From Gaiellasilicea sp963765705 (GTDB taxonomy: Bacteria > Actinomycetota > Thermoleophilia > Gaiellales > Gaiellaceae), in the NCBI GenBank assembly GCA_963765705.1, contig CAVXXJ010000007.1, positions 62,001-126,000 on the forward strand: a stretch of DNA of 64,000 nucleotides, in the 5' to 3' direction. The notes beneath the pieces are model-generated. The model was not told the origin of the DNA. It did no database searches and saw nothing but the letters and a program-made list of their open reading frames with translations. Shown here piece by piece: positions 16,849-25,418 of this stretch (the first letter of the stretch is position 1; the number at the start of each line of letters is the position of its first letter). A program made the position numbers and the translations under genes.

Positions 16849-17787
16849 ATGCCAACTTCAGTCGTCACGGGCGGTGCCGGCTTCCTCGGCTCACATCTCT
16901 GCGACGCGCTCCTCGAGCGCGGGCACCGTGTGATCTGCGTCGACAACCTCGAGACCGGCTCGCTGCACAACGTCGAGCATCACCGCGAGGAGTCGTTCCT
17001 GTTCCTCAACCACGACGTGATCGAGCCGATCCGGATCGACGAGCCCGTCGACTTCGTCTACCACCTTGCGGCGCTCGCGAGCCCGATCGACTATCTGCGG
17101 CTGCCGCTGCACTCGCTCAAGGTGGGCTCGTACGGCACCCACCACGCGCTCGGCCTCGCGAAGTGGAAGCGCGCCCGCTTCCTCCTCGCCTCGACGAGCG
17201 AGGTCTACGGCGACCCGCTCGTGCACCCGCAGCCGGAGACCTACTGGGGCAACGTCAACCCGATCGGTCCGCGCGGCGTCTACGACGAGGCGAAGCGCTA
17301 CGCCGAGGCGCTGGCGATGGCCTACCACCGGCAGCAAGGCGTCGACACGGCGATCGTGCGCATCTTCAACACCTACGGTCCCCGCATGCGACCGCACGAC
17401 GGCCGCGCGATCCCGACCTTCGTCCGCCAGGCGATGGAGGCGAAGCCGATCACCGTCTTCGGCGACGGCTCGCAGACGCGAAGCTTCTGCTACGTCGAGG
17501 ATCTGATCCGCGGCCTGATCGCGCTGGTCGAGAGCGGCGAGCACATGCCGGTGAACATCGGCAACCCGGAGGAGTTCACGCTGCTCGAGCTGGCCGAGAA
17601 GGTGATCGAGATCTGGGGCACGGACAGCGAGATCGTCTACGAGGCCCTGCCCACCGACGACCCGAAGGTGCGCCGGCCGGACATCACACGCGCCCGGCAA
17701 CTGCTCAGCTGGGAGCCCGAGGTCGGTCTGGACGACGGCCTCCATCGCCTCCACTCGGCGCTCGCGCAGGAAGCTGTCGTTGTCTAG
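16849..17787 (+). CDS. UDP-glucuronate decarboxylase (UDP-xylose synthase)-like SDR
   Basis: A 312-residue extended SDR. TGGAGFLGSHL (about 6-16) binds NAD. STSEVYGDP (about 115-123) and YDEAK (Tyr145, Lys149) form the active site. NHDVIEP, HLAALASPIDY and FNTYGPRM are hallmarks of the UXS branch, which converts UDP-glucuronate to UDP-xylose through a 4-keto intermediate. Length and motifs fit the family well. It would provide UDP-xylose (or the 4-keto sugar) for the locus. ATG 16849 is preferred because it lies seven bases after a -10 box and matches family N termini. Confidence 0.88.
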   Translation: MPTSVVTGGAGFLGSHLCDALLERGHRVICVDNLETGSLHNVEHHREESFLFLNHDVIEPIRIDEPVDFVYHLAALASPIDYLRLPLHSLKVGSYGTHHALGLAKWKRARFLLASTSEVYGDPLVHPQPETYWGNVNPIGPRGVYDEAKRYAEALAMAYHRQQGVDTAIVRIFNTYGPRMRPHDGRAIPTFVRQAMEAKPITVFGDGSQTRSFCYVEDLIRGLIALVESGEHMPVNIGNPEEFTLLELAEKVIEIWGTDSEIVYEALPTDDPKVRRPDITRARQLLSWEPEVGLDDGLHRLHSALAQEAVVV

Positions 17788-18937
17788 GCGCATCGCGCTT
17801 CTGGCGGCCGCTCTCCTCGCGACCGCCGCTTTGTGCGTGCCCGCGGCGAGCGCGTCGCGCTTCCTGCAGGTGGGGCTCTTCGACGACACGCAGTTCAACT
17901 ACGGCAACCCGGATCAGGTCTTCCCGGTGCTGAAGCAGCTGCGGGTGCAGGTGATCCGGGTCAGCCTCGTCTGGGGCGGCGCCAACGGCGTCGCCAAGCG
18001 CCGTCCGCTCAATCCCGCGAACCCCAACGATCCCGCCTACGACTGGTCGGTCTACGACCGCACGGTCAGCTACGCCCAGCAGTACGGGATCAAGGTCGTC
18101 TTCTCGATCATCGGGACGCCGCCGTGGGCGAACCGCGCCGCCGGCGTCAACGTCGTGCCCCGTAGCGTGCTCGACCTCGAGCGCTTCGCGACCGCGGCAG
18201 CTCGCCGGTACAGCGGTACCTTCGCCGCGCGCGACGGACGGATCCTGCCGGCCGTGCGCAGCTGGCTCGCCTGGAGCGAGCCGAACAACCCAGCGTTTCT
18301 CAGGCCGCAGTACCGCAAGGTCGCCGGCAAGTTCGTGATGCAGGGCGCGATCGACTACGCGAAGATCTGCAACGCCGTCGCCAAGGGCGTTCGCAAGACG
18401 ACCGTCGGCGCTTCGAAGGTCGCGTGCGGCGTCACGGGCCCTCGGGGGAACAACAATCCGAACAGTTCCCGCCCGGCCGTCTCGCCGCTCGCGTTCCTGC
18501 GGGCGATGAAGAAGGCAGGCGCGACCGGCTTCGACGCGTACGCGCACCACCCCTACTACGGCGCGCCGCGCGAGACACCGAGCACGCCGCCGCCGCCGGG
18601 GATTCACGGGAATGCCAACACCGCGGTCACGCTCGGGAACATCAACGACCTGGTCAAGGAAGTGACGCGGCTGTACGGGAACAAGCGCATCTGGATCACC
18701 GAGTACGGCTACCAGACGAATCCGCCCGACCGGATCGTCGGTGTCTCCCCGGCCAAGCAGGCTCGCTATCTGACGCAGTCCTACGCGATTGCGAAGAAGC
18801 ACCCTCGGATCGACATGTTCATCTGGTTCCTGCTCCGCGACGAGTTGCGCGGGAGCGAAGGCTGGCAGTCGGGTGTCCTCACCGCGGGTGGGGTCAAGAA
18901 GCCTTCCTTCGCTGCGTTCCAGAAGCTGCGCGGCTAG
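17780..18937 (+). CDS. Secreted clan-A glycoside hydrolase
   Basis: A 385-residue exported protein. The signal peptide covers residues 1-26 (core LLAAALLATAALCVPAASA). The rest reads as a TIM-barrel hydrolase of clan A (GH5/GH39-like). WSEPNN places the acid/base Glu at 167, and WITEYGYQT places the nucleophile Glu at 308; strands VIRVSLVWGG and VVFSIIGTPPWA are typical. These enzymes cleave beta-linked polysaccharides. Lying inside a synthesis locus, it may trim or release the surface glycan, or clear the periplasm-like space; this is inference. The TTG start overlaps the UXS gene by eight bases. Confidence 0.85.
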   Translation: MSRRIALLAAALLATAALCVPAASASRFLQVGLFDDTQFNYGNPDQVFPVLKQLRVQVIRVSLVWGGANGVAKRRPLNPANPNDPAYDWSVYDRTVSYAQQYGIKVVFSIIGTPPWANRAAGVNVVPRSVLDLERFATAAARRYSGTFAARDGRILPAVRSWLAWSEPNNPAFLRPQYRKVAGKFVMQGAIDYAKICNAVAKGVRKTTVGASKVACGVTGPRGNNNPNSSRPAVSPLAFLRAMKKAGATGFDAYAHHPYYGAPRETPSTPPPPGIHGNANTAVTLGNINDLVKEVTRLYGNKRIWITEYGYQTNPPDRIVGVSPAKQARYLTQSYAIAKKHPRIDMFIWFLLRDELRGSEGWQSGVLTAGGVKKPSFAAFQKLRG

Positions 18938-18977
18938 CCGGAAGAGCTCGACACTGGACGTCGAAGAGTCCAACGAC

Positions 18978-19607
18978 GTGTCCGAGCTCGATCGCCTCGA
19001 CGCCTCGTACCAAGCTCACCACCGCGAGCGACGGGCCGGCGGCGAGTTCATCTTCGTCCCGGAGCGGATTCCGATCTTCGTCGCCGCTGTCGGCGGGCCG
19101 GGCCGCGCCGTGCTCGATCTGGGCTGCCGTTCGGGAGCCGTCACGTCGTACTTCCTCGCGGGCAACGACGTCACCGGCCTCGACGTCGACTCCGAGGCGC
19201 TCGCAGTCGCGGCCGAGCGCGGGATCACGCCGGTGCGCGCCAGCGCGGAGGACCGACTGCCCTTCGACGACGGATCGTTCGACGCAGTCGTCGCGGGTGA
19301 GTTGCTCGAGCACGTTCGCGACCCGCACGAGGTCGTCCGGGAGACGAAGCGGGTCCTGAAGCCGGGAGGTACGCTCGTCGGCTCCGTGCCAAATGCGTTC
19401 CGGCTCCAGAGCAGGCTGAGCTTCCTCGCAGGCAGGCCTCCCGAGGACGATCCGACGCACCTGCACATGTACTCGCCCACTCACATGCGGCGACTGCTCG
19501 TCGACTTCGAGCGGGTCGAGCTGCACTTCGTCGGGGGCCGATACCGGCGGTTGCACCCGCGCCTCCTGGCGCGCGATCTCGTGTTCACCGCGACGTCGCC
19601 TCCATGA
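18978..19607 (+). CDS. Class I SAM-dependent methyltransferase
   Basis: About 209 residues. Motif I is VLDLGCRSGAVTSYF (about 45-59), followed by the acidic TGLDVD and a motif II/III region of FDAVVAGELLEHVRDP (about 99-114). VLKPGGTLVGSVPNAFR follows; this is the Methyltransf_11/23 pattern. A VPN motif in such proteins is common in glycan loci, where they methylate sugars. The start is uncertain: GTG 18978 is chosen because it gives the family-like N terminus SELDRLDASYQ; the frame is open further upstream without a usual start. It is coupled to the next methyltransferase by an ATGA overlap. Confidence 0.82.
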   Translation: MSELDRLDASYQAHHRERRAGGEFIFVPERIPIFVAAVGGPGRAVLDLGCRSGAVTSYFLAGNDVTGLDVDSEALAVAAERGITPVRASAEDRLPFDDGSFDAVVAGELLEHVRDPHEVVRETKRVLKPGGTLVGSVPNAFRLQSRLSFLAGRPPEDDPTHLHMYSPTHMRRLLVDFERVELHFVGGRYRRLHPRLLARDLVFTATSPP

Positions 19608-20311
19608 CTGACTCGGCCGGCTGGCCGGGTGAGGAGCGTCGCCGCCCACGCATGAGCTCGGCCACATGGGTCGTTCGATCCGCGCTCGCGGCGTGGCTCG
19701 AGGAGGCGGCGGGGTCGATGTCGCGCGCCGGCGGCTACCGCGTGCTCGACGTCGGCTGCGGCGTCAAGCCGTACTACCCGTTCTTCGCGAAGCATGCGAG
19801 CGAATACGTCGGCGTCGACGTCGTCGAGAATCCGGCCGCCGAGCTGCAGGGCTCGGTGGAGGCGCTTCCCGTGGAGGACGGATCGTTCGACCTCGTCCTG
19901 TGCACGCAGGTGCTCGAGCATTGCGACGACCCGGCCCAGGCCGTCCGCGAGCTTCGTCGCGTCGTCGCGCCGGGCGGCCGCGTGCTGGCATCCACACACG
20001 GCGTCCAGGTCTACCACCCGTCACCGCAGGACTACTGGCGCTGGACGCACGCGGGTCTGCGCCGCCTGTTCGCCGAGAACGCGGAGTGGGCGTCGCTCGC
20101 CGTCGTGCCTGCGGCGGGCACGGCCTCGACCCTGGCGATGCTGCTCGCCACGTACACCGAGATCGGACTGCGCCGCTCACCGCTCGCTCGGGGCCCCGTC
20201 TGGCTTCTGAACCGCACCGGAGCTGCTCTCGACCGTCGGGTGGGATCGCTTCGCGAGCCGATCCCGGGCTCCCTGATCGCGAACTTTCACGTCGTCGCCG
20301 ACGCAGCGTGA
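19604..20311 (+). CDS. Class I SAM-dependent methyltransferase
   Basis: A 235-residue protein. RVLDVGCGVKPYYPFF (about 46-61) is motif I, YVGVDVVENP is the acidic loop, and FDLVLCTQVLEHCDDPA (about 99-115) follows, then VVAPGGRVLASTHG. VQVYHPSPQDYWRWT is a phrase shared by methyltransferases in bacterial polysaccharide clusters, which probably act on sugar hydroxyls or lipid-linked glycans. The ATG at 19604 overlaps the preceding stop, and its own stop overlaps the flippase start. The three genes form one translational unit. Confidence 0.84.
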   Translation: MTDSAGWPGEERRRPRMSSATWVVRSALAAWLEEAAGSMSRAGGYRVLDVGCGVKPYYPFFAKHASEYVGVDVVENPAAELQGSVEALPVEDGSFDLVLCTQVLEHCDDPAQAVRELRRVVAPGGRVLASTHGVQVYHPSPQDYWRWTHAGLRRLFAENAEWASLAVVPAAGTASTLAMLLATYTEIGLRRSPLARGPVWLLNRTGAALDRRVGSLREPIPGSLIANFHVVADAA

Positions 20312-21828
20312 GGCTCTTTCGCCGCAACGCGCTCGGCGTGTACGCGGTCTACGGCGCCTCGATGGTCTCCGGTCTCGTCGTGACGCCGATCGTGCTGCAC
20401 ACCCTCGGCGACACGCAGTTCGGCATCTGGGCGTTCATCGGCTCGATCACGATCTACCTGGCGGTTCTCGATCTCGGCCTGGGCCCGTCCGTCGTCCGCT
20501 TCACGGCGGAGGCGCGCGGACGCGGCCAACCCGAGGAGACGAACGAGATCGCGTCGGTGGCACTGGCCCTCTACGGGGTGATCGGCGCCGCCACGCTCCT
20601 CGCTGCCGCTGCGCTCTCCTGGCTCGTTCCGTTGCTGATCGACACGCCGGCCGACCTCGTCTGGGACGTCCGCCTCGCCACGTTCTTCGTCGCCGCCTCG
20701 CTCGCGGCCAGGTTTCCGCTCGGGCTCTTCTACAACCTGCTCGGCGGGCATCAGCGCTTCGACGTCCAGAATCTCGGCAACCTGGTCGGGACGGTGCTCT
20801 ACGCCGTCTTCGTCGCGATCCTGATCCCTCGGGGCGGGGGACTGGTGCTGCTCGGCGCGTTGACGTTCGCGGTCACCATCATCCGGCTGGGCCTGCCGCT
20901 CGCGTGGCTACGACGTGAGTTCCCCGAGCTGCGGCTTCGTCGTGAGCTCGTGACGCGAGAGCGCGTGCGGAACCTGGCGTCGGTCAGCTGGAGCAACTTC
21001 CTGGTCCATGTGGCGAGCAAGGTCGTCTTCTCCACGGACGTCGTGGTCGTCGGGATCGTCCTCGGCCCGCGCGAGGCCGCGATCTATGCGATCGCGTCGC
21101 GGCTCTTCCAGCTCGCGTTCGGGCTCGCGAGCGTCGTGACCTCCCTGCTGTACCCCGCCTTCGCGGAGTACGCCGGCGCCGGCGACCAGGATCGGCAACG
21201 GCGACTGCTCCTCTCCGGCCTGCGCGGCTCGTCTGCCGCGGCGCTCGTGCTCGCGCTGCCGCTGCTGATCATCCCGGACCAGCTGATCACCGCCTGGCTG
21301 GGCGAGGGGTACGCCGACTCGGCGCCGGTGCTCGCCTTGCTGGCGCTCGTCATCCTCGTCCACCAGCCGGTCTGGTTGCTGACGCAGTACCTGATCGCGC
21401 GCGGCCGTCAGCGCGAGATCGCCCGGCTGCTGATCGTTTGCGCGTCGGCGAACGTCGCGCTGTCGATCGTGCTCGCGACGACTCTCGGCACGTGGGGGGT
21501 CGCGCTCGCGACGCTGCTGAGCGACATCGCCGTGCTGGCCGTGGCGGTGCCCGTGGCGGTCGCGCCGGAGGCGGGAATCAGCGGCAGGGCCGTCGCCGCT
21601 GCCGTTGTCAGGCCGGCGTTGCCCGCGCTCGTCGTGGCCGCGGTCGTGCTGGGCGCGGCGTGGGCTGCGGGTACCGACACGCTCCTGGAGCTTCTGCCCG
21701 TCGGCGTCGCCTGGGCGGTCCTCGCCGGCGCCGCGATCTGGCGATTCGGGCTCACCGTCGAAGAGCGCCGCTCGTTCGCGCGCCAGGTCGGGGCCGGCAG
21801 GGCCGCCGCCCCGCTGCCCGACGTCTAG
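20308..21828 (+). CDS. Wzx-like polysaccharide flippase (MOP superfamily)
   Basis: A 506-residue protein with 14 hydrophobic helices, in the style of Polysacc_synt and MurJ/MATE transporters. The N terminus (RRNALGVYAVYGASMVSGLVV) and GDTQFGIWAFIGSITIYLAVLDLGLGPSVVRF match Wzx proteins, which flip undecaprenyl-pyrophosphate-linked glycans across the membrane. It is one of two flippases here (the other is at 43199), so two different glycans may be exported. The GTG start is coupled to the methyltransferase. The end overlaps the opposite-strand GT4 gene by four bases. Confidence 0.88.
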   Translation: MRLFRRNALGVYAVYGASMVSGLVVTPIVLHTLGDTQFGIWAFIGSITIYLAVLDLGLGPSVVRFTAEARGRGQPEETNEIASVALALYGVIGAATLLAAAALSWLVPLLIDTPADLVWDVRLATFFVAASLAARFPLGLFYNLLGGHQRFDVQNLGNLVGTVLYAVFVAILIPRGGGLVLLGALTFAVTIIRLGLPLAWLRREFPELRLRRELVTRERVRNLASVSWSNFLVHVASKVVFSTDVVVVGIVLGPREAAIYAIASRLFQLAFGLASVVTSLLYPAFAEYAGAGDQDRQRRLLLSGLRGSSAAALVLALPLLIIPDQLITAWLGEGYADSAPVLALLALVILVHQPVWLLTQYLIARGRQREIARLLIVCASANVALSIVLATTLGTWGVALATLLSDIAVLAVAVPVAVAPEAGISGRAVAAAVVRPALPALVVAAVVLGAAWAAGTDTLLELLPVGVAWAVLAGAAIWRFGLTVEERRSFARQVGAGRAAAPLPDV

Positions 21829-22916
21829 AGCACTTCGCGGTAGACCGAGACCGTTCGCTCGGCCATCCGCGCGACCGAGAACTCCTCGCGCGCCCGGAGC
21901 CTTCCGGCTTCGCCGAGCCGCGTTGCCCGGCCGCGGTCGGCCAGGACGTCTCCGAGTGCCGCGGCGAACGCGACGGAGTCGCCGGGATCGACGAGATGCC
22001 CCGTCTGGCCGTCGAGCACCACCTCCGGCACGGCGCTGACGCGCGTCGCGACGACGGGGAGCCCGGCGAGCATCGCCTCGAGCAGCACGATGCCGAAGCC
22101 TTCCCAGCGCGAGGTGTGGACGAAGACGTCGGCGCGCTCGAGCCAGTCCCGAATCTCCGCGTGCCCGGGAAGCAGGACCGCATCACCGAGGCCGAGCCGC
22201 GCGACGAGCGCGCGGGTCTCGGCCTCGAGCGGCCCGCTCCCGAGGATCGCCAGGCGTGCGTGCGGCTGCAGCTCGTGGACGAGCGCGAACGCATGCAGCA
22301 GCGTGGCGTGATCCTTCTGCGCGATCAGGCGGCCGACGGCGAGGGCGAGCGGCGCCTCCGCGGGAAGACCGACCTCGAACGGCGTCGGGTTCGACGGCGC
22401 CGAGGGCAGCTCGTCGAGGCCGTACCGGATCGTCGTGAGCTTCGCCGGGTCGTGGCCGGCCCGCTCGAGGAACACGCGCACCGCGTCCGAGATTGCGATC
22501 AGCCGGCGCGTTCGGCGCGCGAAGGCGCGGTCGACATACCGAAAGGGGCCGAGCAGATAGCGGTCGTCGTTGTGGCGGGTCGAGATGTGGCGGACGCGCG
22601 CGGACGCGGCGGCGATCGCGCCGTAAACGTCCGCATGCACGAGGTGGGTGTGGAGGATGTCGGGCCGCTGCTTCCGGACCGACCGCAACACGTCCCTGGC
22701 CATCCGCGGGCTGACGTCCGGGCCGCAGCGGAGCCGCTCGTACGGCACTCCGAGGGGCTCGAGACGCTCGTAGAACCGCGAGGCGTTGCTGCCGGGTACG
22801 TCGAGGCCGAGAAATCGGGCGTCGACGCCCGAAGCCCGGAGCGCCGGAAGCAGTGCGAGCAGGTGGTTCTCGGATCCGCTCACGCCTGTGAGCTTGTGGA
22901 TGTGCAGGACCTTCAA
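21825..22916 (-). CDS. GT4 family glycosyltransferase
   Basis: A 363-residue GT-B enzyme. The N-terminal acceptor domain starts KVLHIHKLTGVSGSE, with a histidine-rich ILHTHLVHADVYG near 91. The donor domain shows LALAVGRLIAQKDH (about 192-205), the acidic RADVFVHTSRWEGFGIVLLEAM (E-x7-E motif, about 269-290) and DSVAFAAAL. GT4 enzymes are retaining and use NDP-sugars. The start is a TTG at 22916 that overlaps the stop of the upstream GT4 gene by four bases. Third gene of a minus-strand operon (polymerase, GT4, GT4). Confidence 0.88.
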   Translation of the reverse strand: MKVLHIHKLTGVSGSENHLLALLPALRASGVDARFLGLDVPGSNASRFYERLEPLGVPYERLRCGPDVSPRMARDVLRSVRKQRPDILHTHLVHADVYGAIAAASARVRHISTRHNDDRYLLGPFRYVDRAFARRTRRLIAISDAVRVFLERAGHDPAKLTTIRYGLDELPSAPSNPTPFEVGLPAEAPLALAVGRLIAQKDHATLLHAFALVHELQPHARLAILGSGPLEAETRALVARLGLGDAVLLPGHAEIRDWLERADVFVHTSRWEGFGIVLLEAMLAGLPVVATRVSAVPEVVLDGQTGHLVDPGDSVAFAAALGDVLADRGRATRLGEAGRLRAREEFSVARMAERTVSVYREVL

Positions 22917-24088
22917 CGGGAGAGAAGGCTGCGGTAGAGCGCTTCGACCTCGTCGGCCATTCGGCCCGTCGCGAAGCGCTCGCGGACATCCGCGCTCCCG
23001 GTGCGCCCGAACCGGGCACGAAGCTCGGGGTCGCGGGCGAGCTCGGTGAGACGCGCGGCCAATCCGTCGATGTCGCCCATCGGCACCAGGAACCCGGTCT
23101 CACCGTCCGTGACGACCGTCGCCGTTCCGCCGACGTCTGTCGCGACGACAGGACGCTCGGCGGCCAGGGCCTCGATCGCGACCACCGGAGCACCCTCGTT
23201 CGCCGACGTGAGCAGGAACGCGTCGAGGGCGGGGTACCAGGCTCTCAGGCCCTGCCGGAAGCCGAGGAAGCGGGTGGCGTCGAAGACGCCGAGCTCGCGC
23301 GCGAGCGCCTCCGTCTCCAGCCTCTCGTCTCCGTCGCCGAGGATGACGAGGACCGCGTCGACGTCCCGATCGCGGAGCGAGCGCAGGGTCCGGATCAGGT
23401 CGAGCGGACGCTTGATCGGCGTCAGCCGTCCCGCCCAGCCGACGACGAACGTCACGTCGTCGACCCCCAGCTCTGCGCGGACGCGAATGCGCGCCTGGTC
23501 GTCGGCGTCGCTCCACGCCGGCAGATCGAACCCGTACGGCACGATCGCGAAGCGCGCGGCGGGCGCCACGCCGAACGCAACGAGGTCGTCACGGACCTGC
23601 TCGCTCACGGCGATCAGGACATCGGCCGAGCGGGCGAGGACTCGTTCGGCGAGCCGAAAGACGCGCTCGCGACCGACGTCGAAATAGCCGCTGAGCACGT
23701 GGCCGTGGTACGTGTGGACGACAGAGCGCGGTCGGTTGTTGCCGGCGACGAGTGCAGCGATCCGACCCGTTGCGCCCGCCTTGGACGTGTGCGTGTGGAG
23801 CACGTCGAGTTTCGCCTCCAGCAGGATCCGGCGGATTGCCAGGATCGCCCCCGCGTCGGCCCGGACCGAGAGCTCACGCTGTAGCGCAGGCACCTTGCGC
23901 ACGGGCAGGGCCAGCTCGTCCGCGACGTACTCCATCGACTCCTCGCCGGCGGCGAGCGTTCCGGTGACGACGATGACGTCATGGCCGCGCCGCTGCTGCT
24001 CGTGTGCCAGCTGGAGCACGTGCAGCGCCGCCCCGCCGACGTTCAGGCGGGCGATCACGTGCACGATCCTGAGCGGCCGCGCCGTCAT
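22913..24088 (-). CDS. GT4 family glycosyltransferase
   Basis: A 391-residue GT-B enzyme. RIVHVIARLNVGGAALHVLQ opens the acceptor domain; DVLHTHTSKAGATGR (about 94-108) and VHTYHGHVL are family loops. In the donor domain, GWAGRLTPIKRPLDLI (about 216-231) and the motif NEGAPVVAIEALAAERPVVA (about 291-310) carry the E-x7-E glutamates. It resembles capsular GT4 enzymes of the WbnK/GumH type. The ATG at 24088 overlaps the stop of the polymerase gene by four bases. Confidence 0.88.
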   Translation of the reverse strand: MTARPLRIVHVIARLNVGGAALHVLQLAHEQQRRGHDVIVVTGTLAAGEESMEYVADELALPVRKVPALQRELSVRADAGAILAIRRILLEAKLDVLHTHTSKAGATGRIAALVAGNNRPRSVVHTYHGHVLSGYFDVGRERVFRLAERVLARSADVLIAVSEQVRDDLVAFGVAPAARFAIVPYGFDLPAWSDADDQARIRVRAELGVDDVTFVVGWAGRLTPIKRPLDLIRTLRSLRDRDVDAVLVILGDGDERLETEALARELGVFDATRFLGFRQGLRAWYPALDAFLLTSANEGAPVVAIEALAAERPVVATDVGGTATVVTDGETGFLVPMGDIDGLAARLTELARDPELRARFGRTGSADVRERFATGRMADEVEALYRSLLSR

Positions 24089-25395
24089 GACGCTGCCGCA
24101 GAGCGCAGGATGGTCGGGGTGGCGGCCACGATCCCGAGGGTAAGCCAGAAAGCTGCGGTCAGGGGCGCGCCACCGAAGAACCCCTCACCTGCGAGCGCCC
24201 CGACGACGGCGGCGAGCCACCCGAGCGGCACGAAGGCGACATCGCCCCATGCGTTCGTGCGCGGCGCCCGGAGACCGGCGCGGATCGCCTGCGCGACGGC
24301 CAGCGCGAGGGTGAGCAGCAGGAGTGCGCCGCCGACGAGCCCGAGTTGGAACAGGACCTGGTCGTAGGCCTGCTGGGGAATGAACCGGCCGTCGGCGGGT
24401 GGAAAGTAATGGGCAGGCTGGTCGGCGAAGCGCTCGCGAGCATCGGGCAGGTACCGCGCGTAGTCCTCGGGCGGCAGCTCCCCCTGCCAGCCGGTTCCGA
24501 GCACCGGTCGGTCGAGAAAGACGCGCCCGCCGACGTAGACGAAGATGAGACGTTGGCTCCAGCTCGCCGCGTACTGTCCTGGCGTCTCCGGCTCCGGCCC
24601 GAACCACGCTTGCAGGAAGCCGAGCTCGCCGCTCCGAAGCGACAGCGTCCCGGCCGTCACGGCGAGGGCGACCCCCACCGTGGCGAGAACCGCGCGGCGT
24701 CGGAGGGATCGACGGGCATGCGCGAGCGCCAGGACCGCGATCACGACGAGATAGAGCCCGATCAGGCTCGCAAGCGAGGCGCCGAGCATGAGGCCGAGCC
24801 CTCCGGCCGTGAGCGCGACGATCACGCCGAGCCCCACGCGGCCCGAGCCGGCATGGAGCCGCGCAAGCCCGACAGCGAGGGCAAGCGACGAGACGGCCGC
24901 GAGGTCGTGCTCGCCGAGAAAGGACCCCTGCCGCCCGGCGGCGCCGACGAATCCCACCACTCCCCAGCAGACCGCGACCACCGTGTAGACGACGATCAGC
25001 TCCGCGAGAGCGCCGAGCCGCTCGCGTGTGTCGAGGAACGCCGCGGCCCCCAGTGCGAGCGCCGCGAGCTCGGCGAGCTTCCCGGCGGCAGTCACCGCAG
25101 TCGCGCCGTTCGGGATCGAGGACGCGACGATCAGGAGCGCAAACGCCGCGGTCGCCGCCAGCAGCCATGGTGAGGGCAGCAGCCGCCGCGCTCGGAGCCT
25201 CAGCCCCGCGAGCGCCGCAGTCGCGAGCAGCGCGACGTCAGCAGGCCCGATCGAGACGGTCGTGCCGGCGGTTGTGAAGTCGATGCTGGGTAGGTCGCTG
25301 GAGCGAAGGAGGCACAGCAGAACGGTGACGAGGAAGACGGAGAAAGAGGGGTCGCTCGCCGGCCGCCGCAGCGCTCGTGAAAGCGGGCTGGGCAT
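24085..25395 (-). CDS. O-antigen polymerase/ligase-like membrane protein (Wzy/WaaL family)
   Basis: A 436-residue protein with 10-12 hydrophobic helices. A large external loop (about residues 270-345) contains VLGTGWQGELPPEDYARYL and RFIPQQAYDQVLFQLGLVG, which corresponds to the conserved H-N-x-x-L...G-x-x-G region of the O-antigen ligase/polymerase superfamily. The usual histidine is replaced by Gln-Gln. The family joins undecaprenyl-linked glycans or transfers them. This is the only such protein in the window, so it probably polymerises one of the repeat units. It heads a three-gene minus-strand operon with its own leaderless -10. Confidence 0.82.
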   Translation of the reverse strand: MPSPLSRALRRPASDPSFSVFLVTVLLCLLRSSDLPSIDFTTAGTTVSIGPADVALLATAALAGLRLRARRLLPSPWLLAATAAFALLIVASSIPNGATAVTAAGKLAELAALALGAAAFLDTRERLGALAELIVVYTVVAVCWGVVGFVGAAGRQGSFLGEHDLAAVSSLALAVGLARLHAGSGRVGLGVIVALTAGGLGLMLGASLASLIGLYLVVIAVLALAHARRSLRRRAVLATVGVALAVTAGTLSLRSGELGFLQAWFGPEPETPGQYAASWSQRLIFVYVGGRVFLDRPVLGTGWQGELPPEDYARYLPDARERFADQPAHYFPPADGRFIPQQAYDQVLFQLGLVGGALLLLTLALAVAQAIRAGLRAPRTNAWGDVAFVPLGWLAAVVGALAGEGFFGGAPLTAAFWLTLGIVAATPTILRSAAAS

Positions 25396-25401
25396 CGGGA
25401 G

Positions 25402-25411
25402 AGACTATGAT
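25402..25411. promoter_or_regulatory. Overlapping divergent -10 elements (TAGTCT minus, TATGAT plus)
   Basis: The minus-strand TAGTCT (25402-25407) lies six bases before ATG 25395. The plus-strand TATGAT (25406-25411) lies seven bases before GTG 25419. They share two bases, so both genes cannot be opened at once. Confidence 0.5.
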
Positions 25412-25418
25412 AGGCGCC

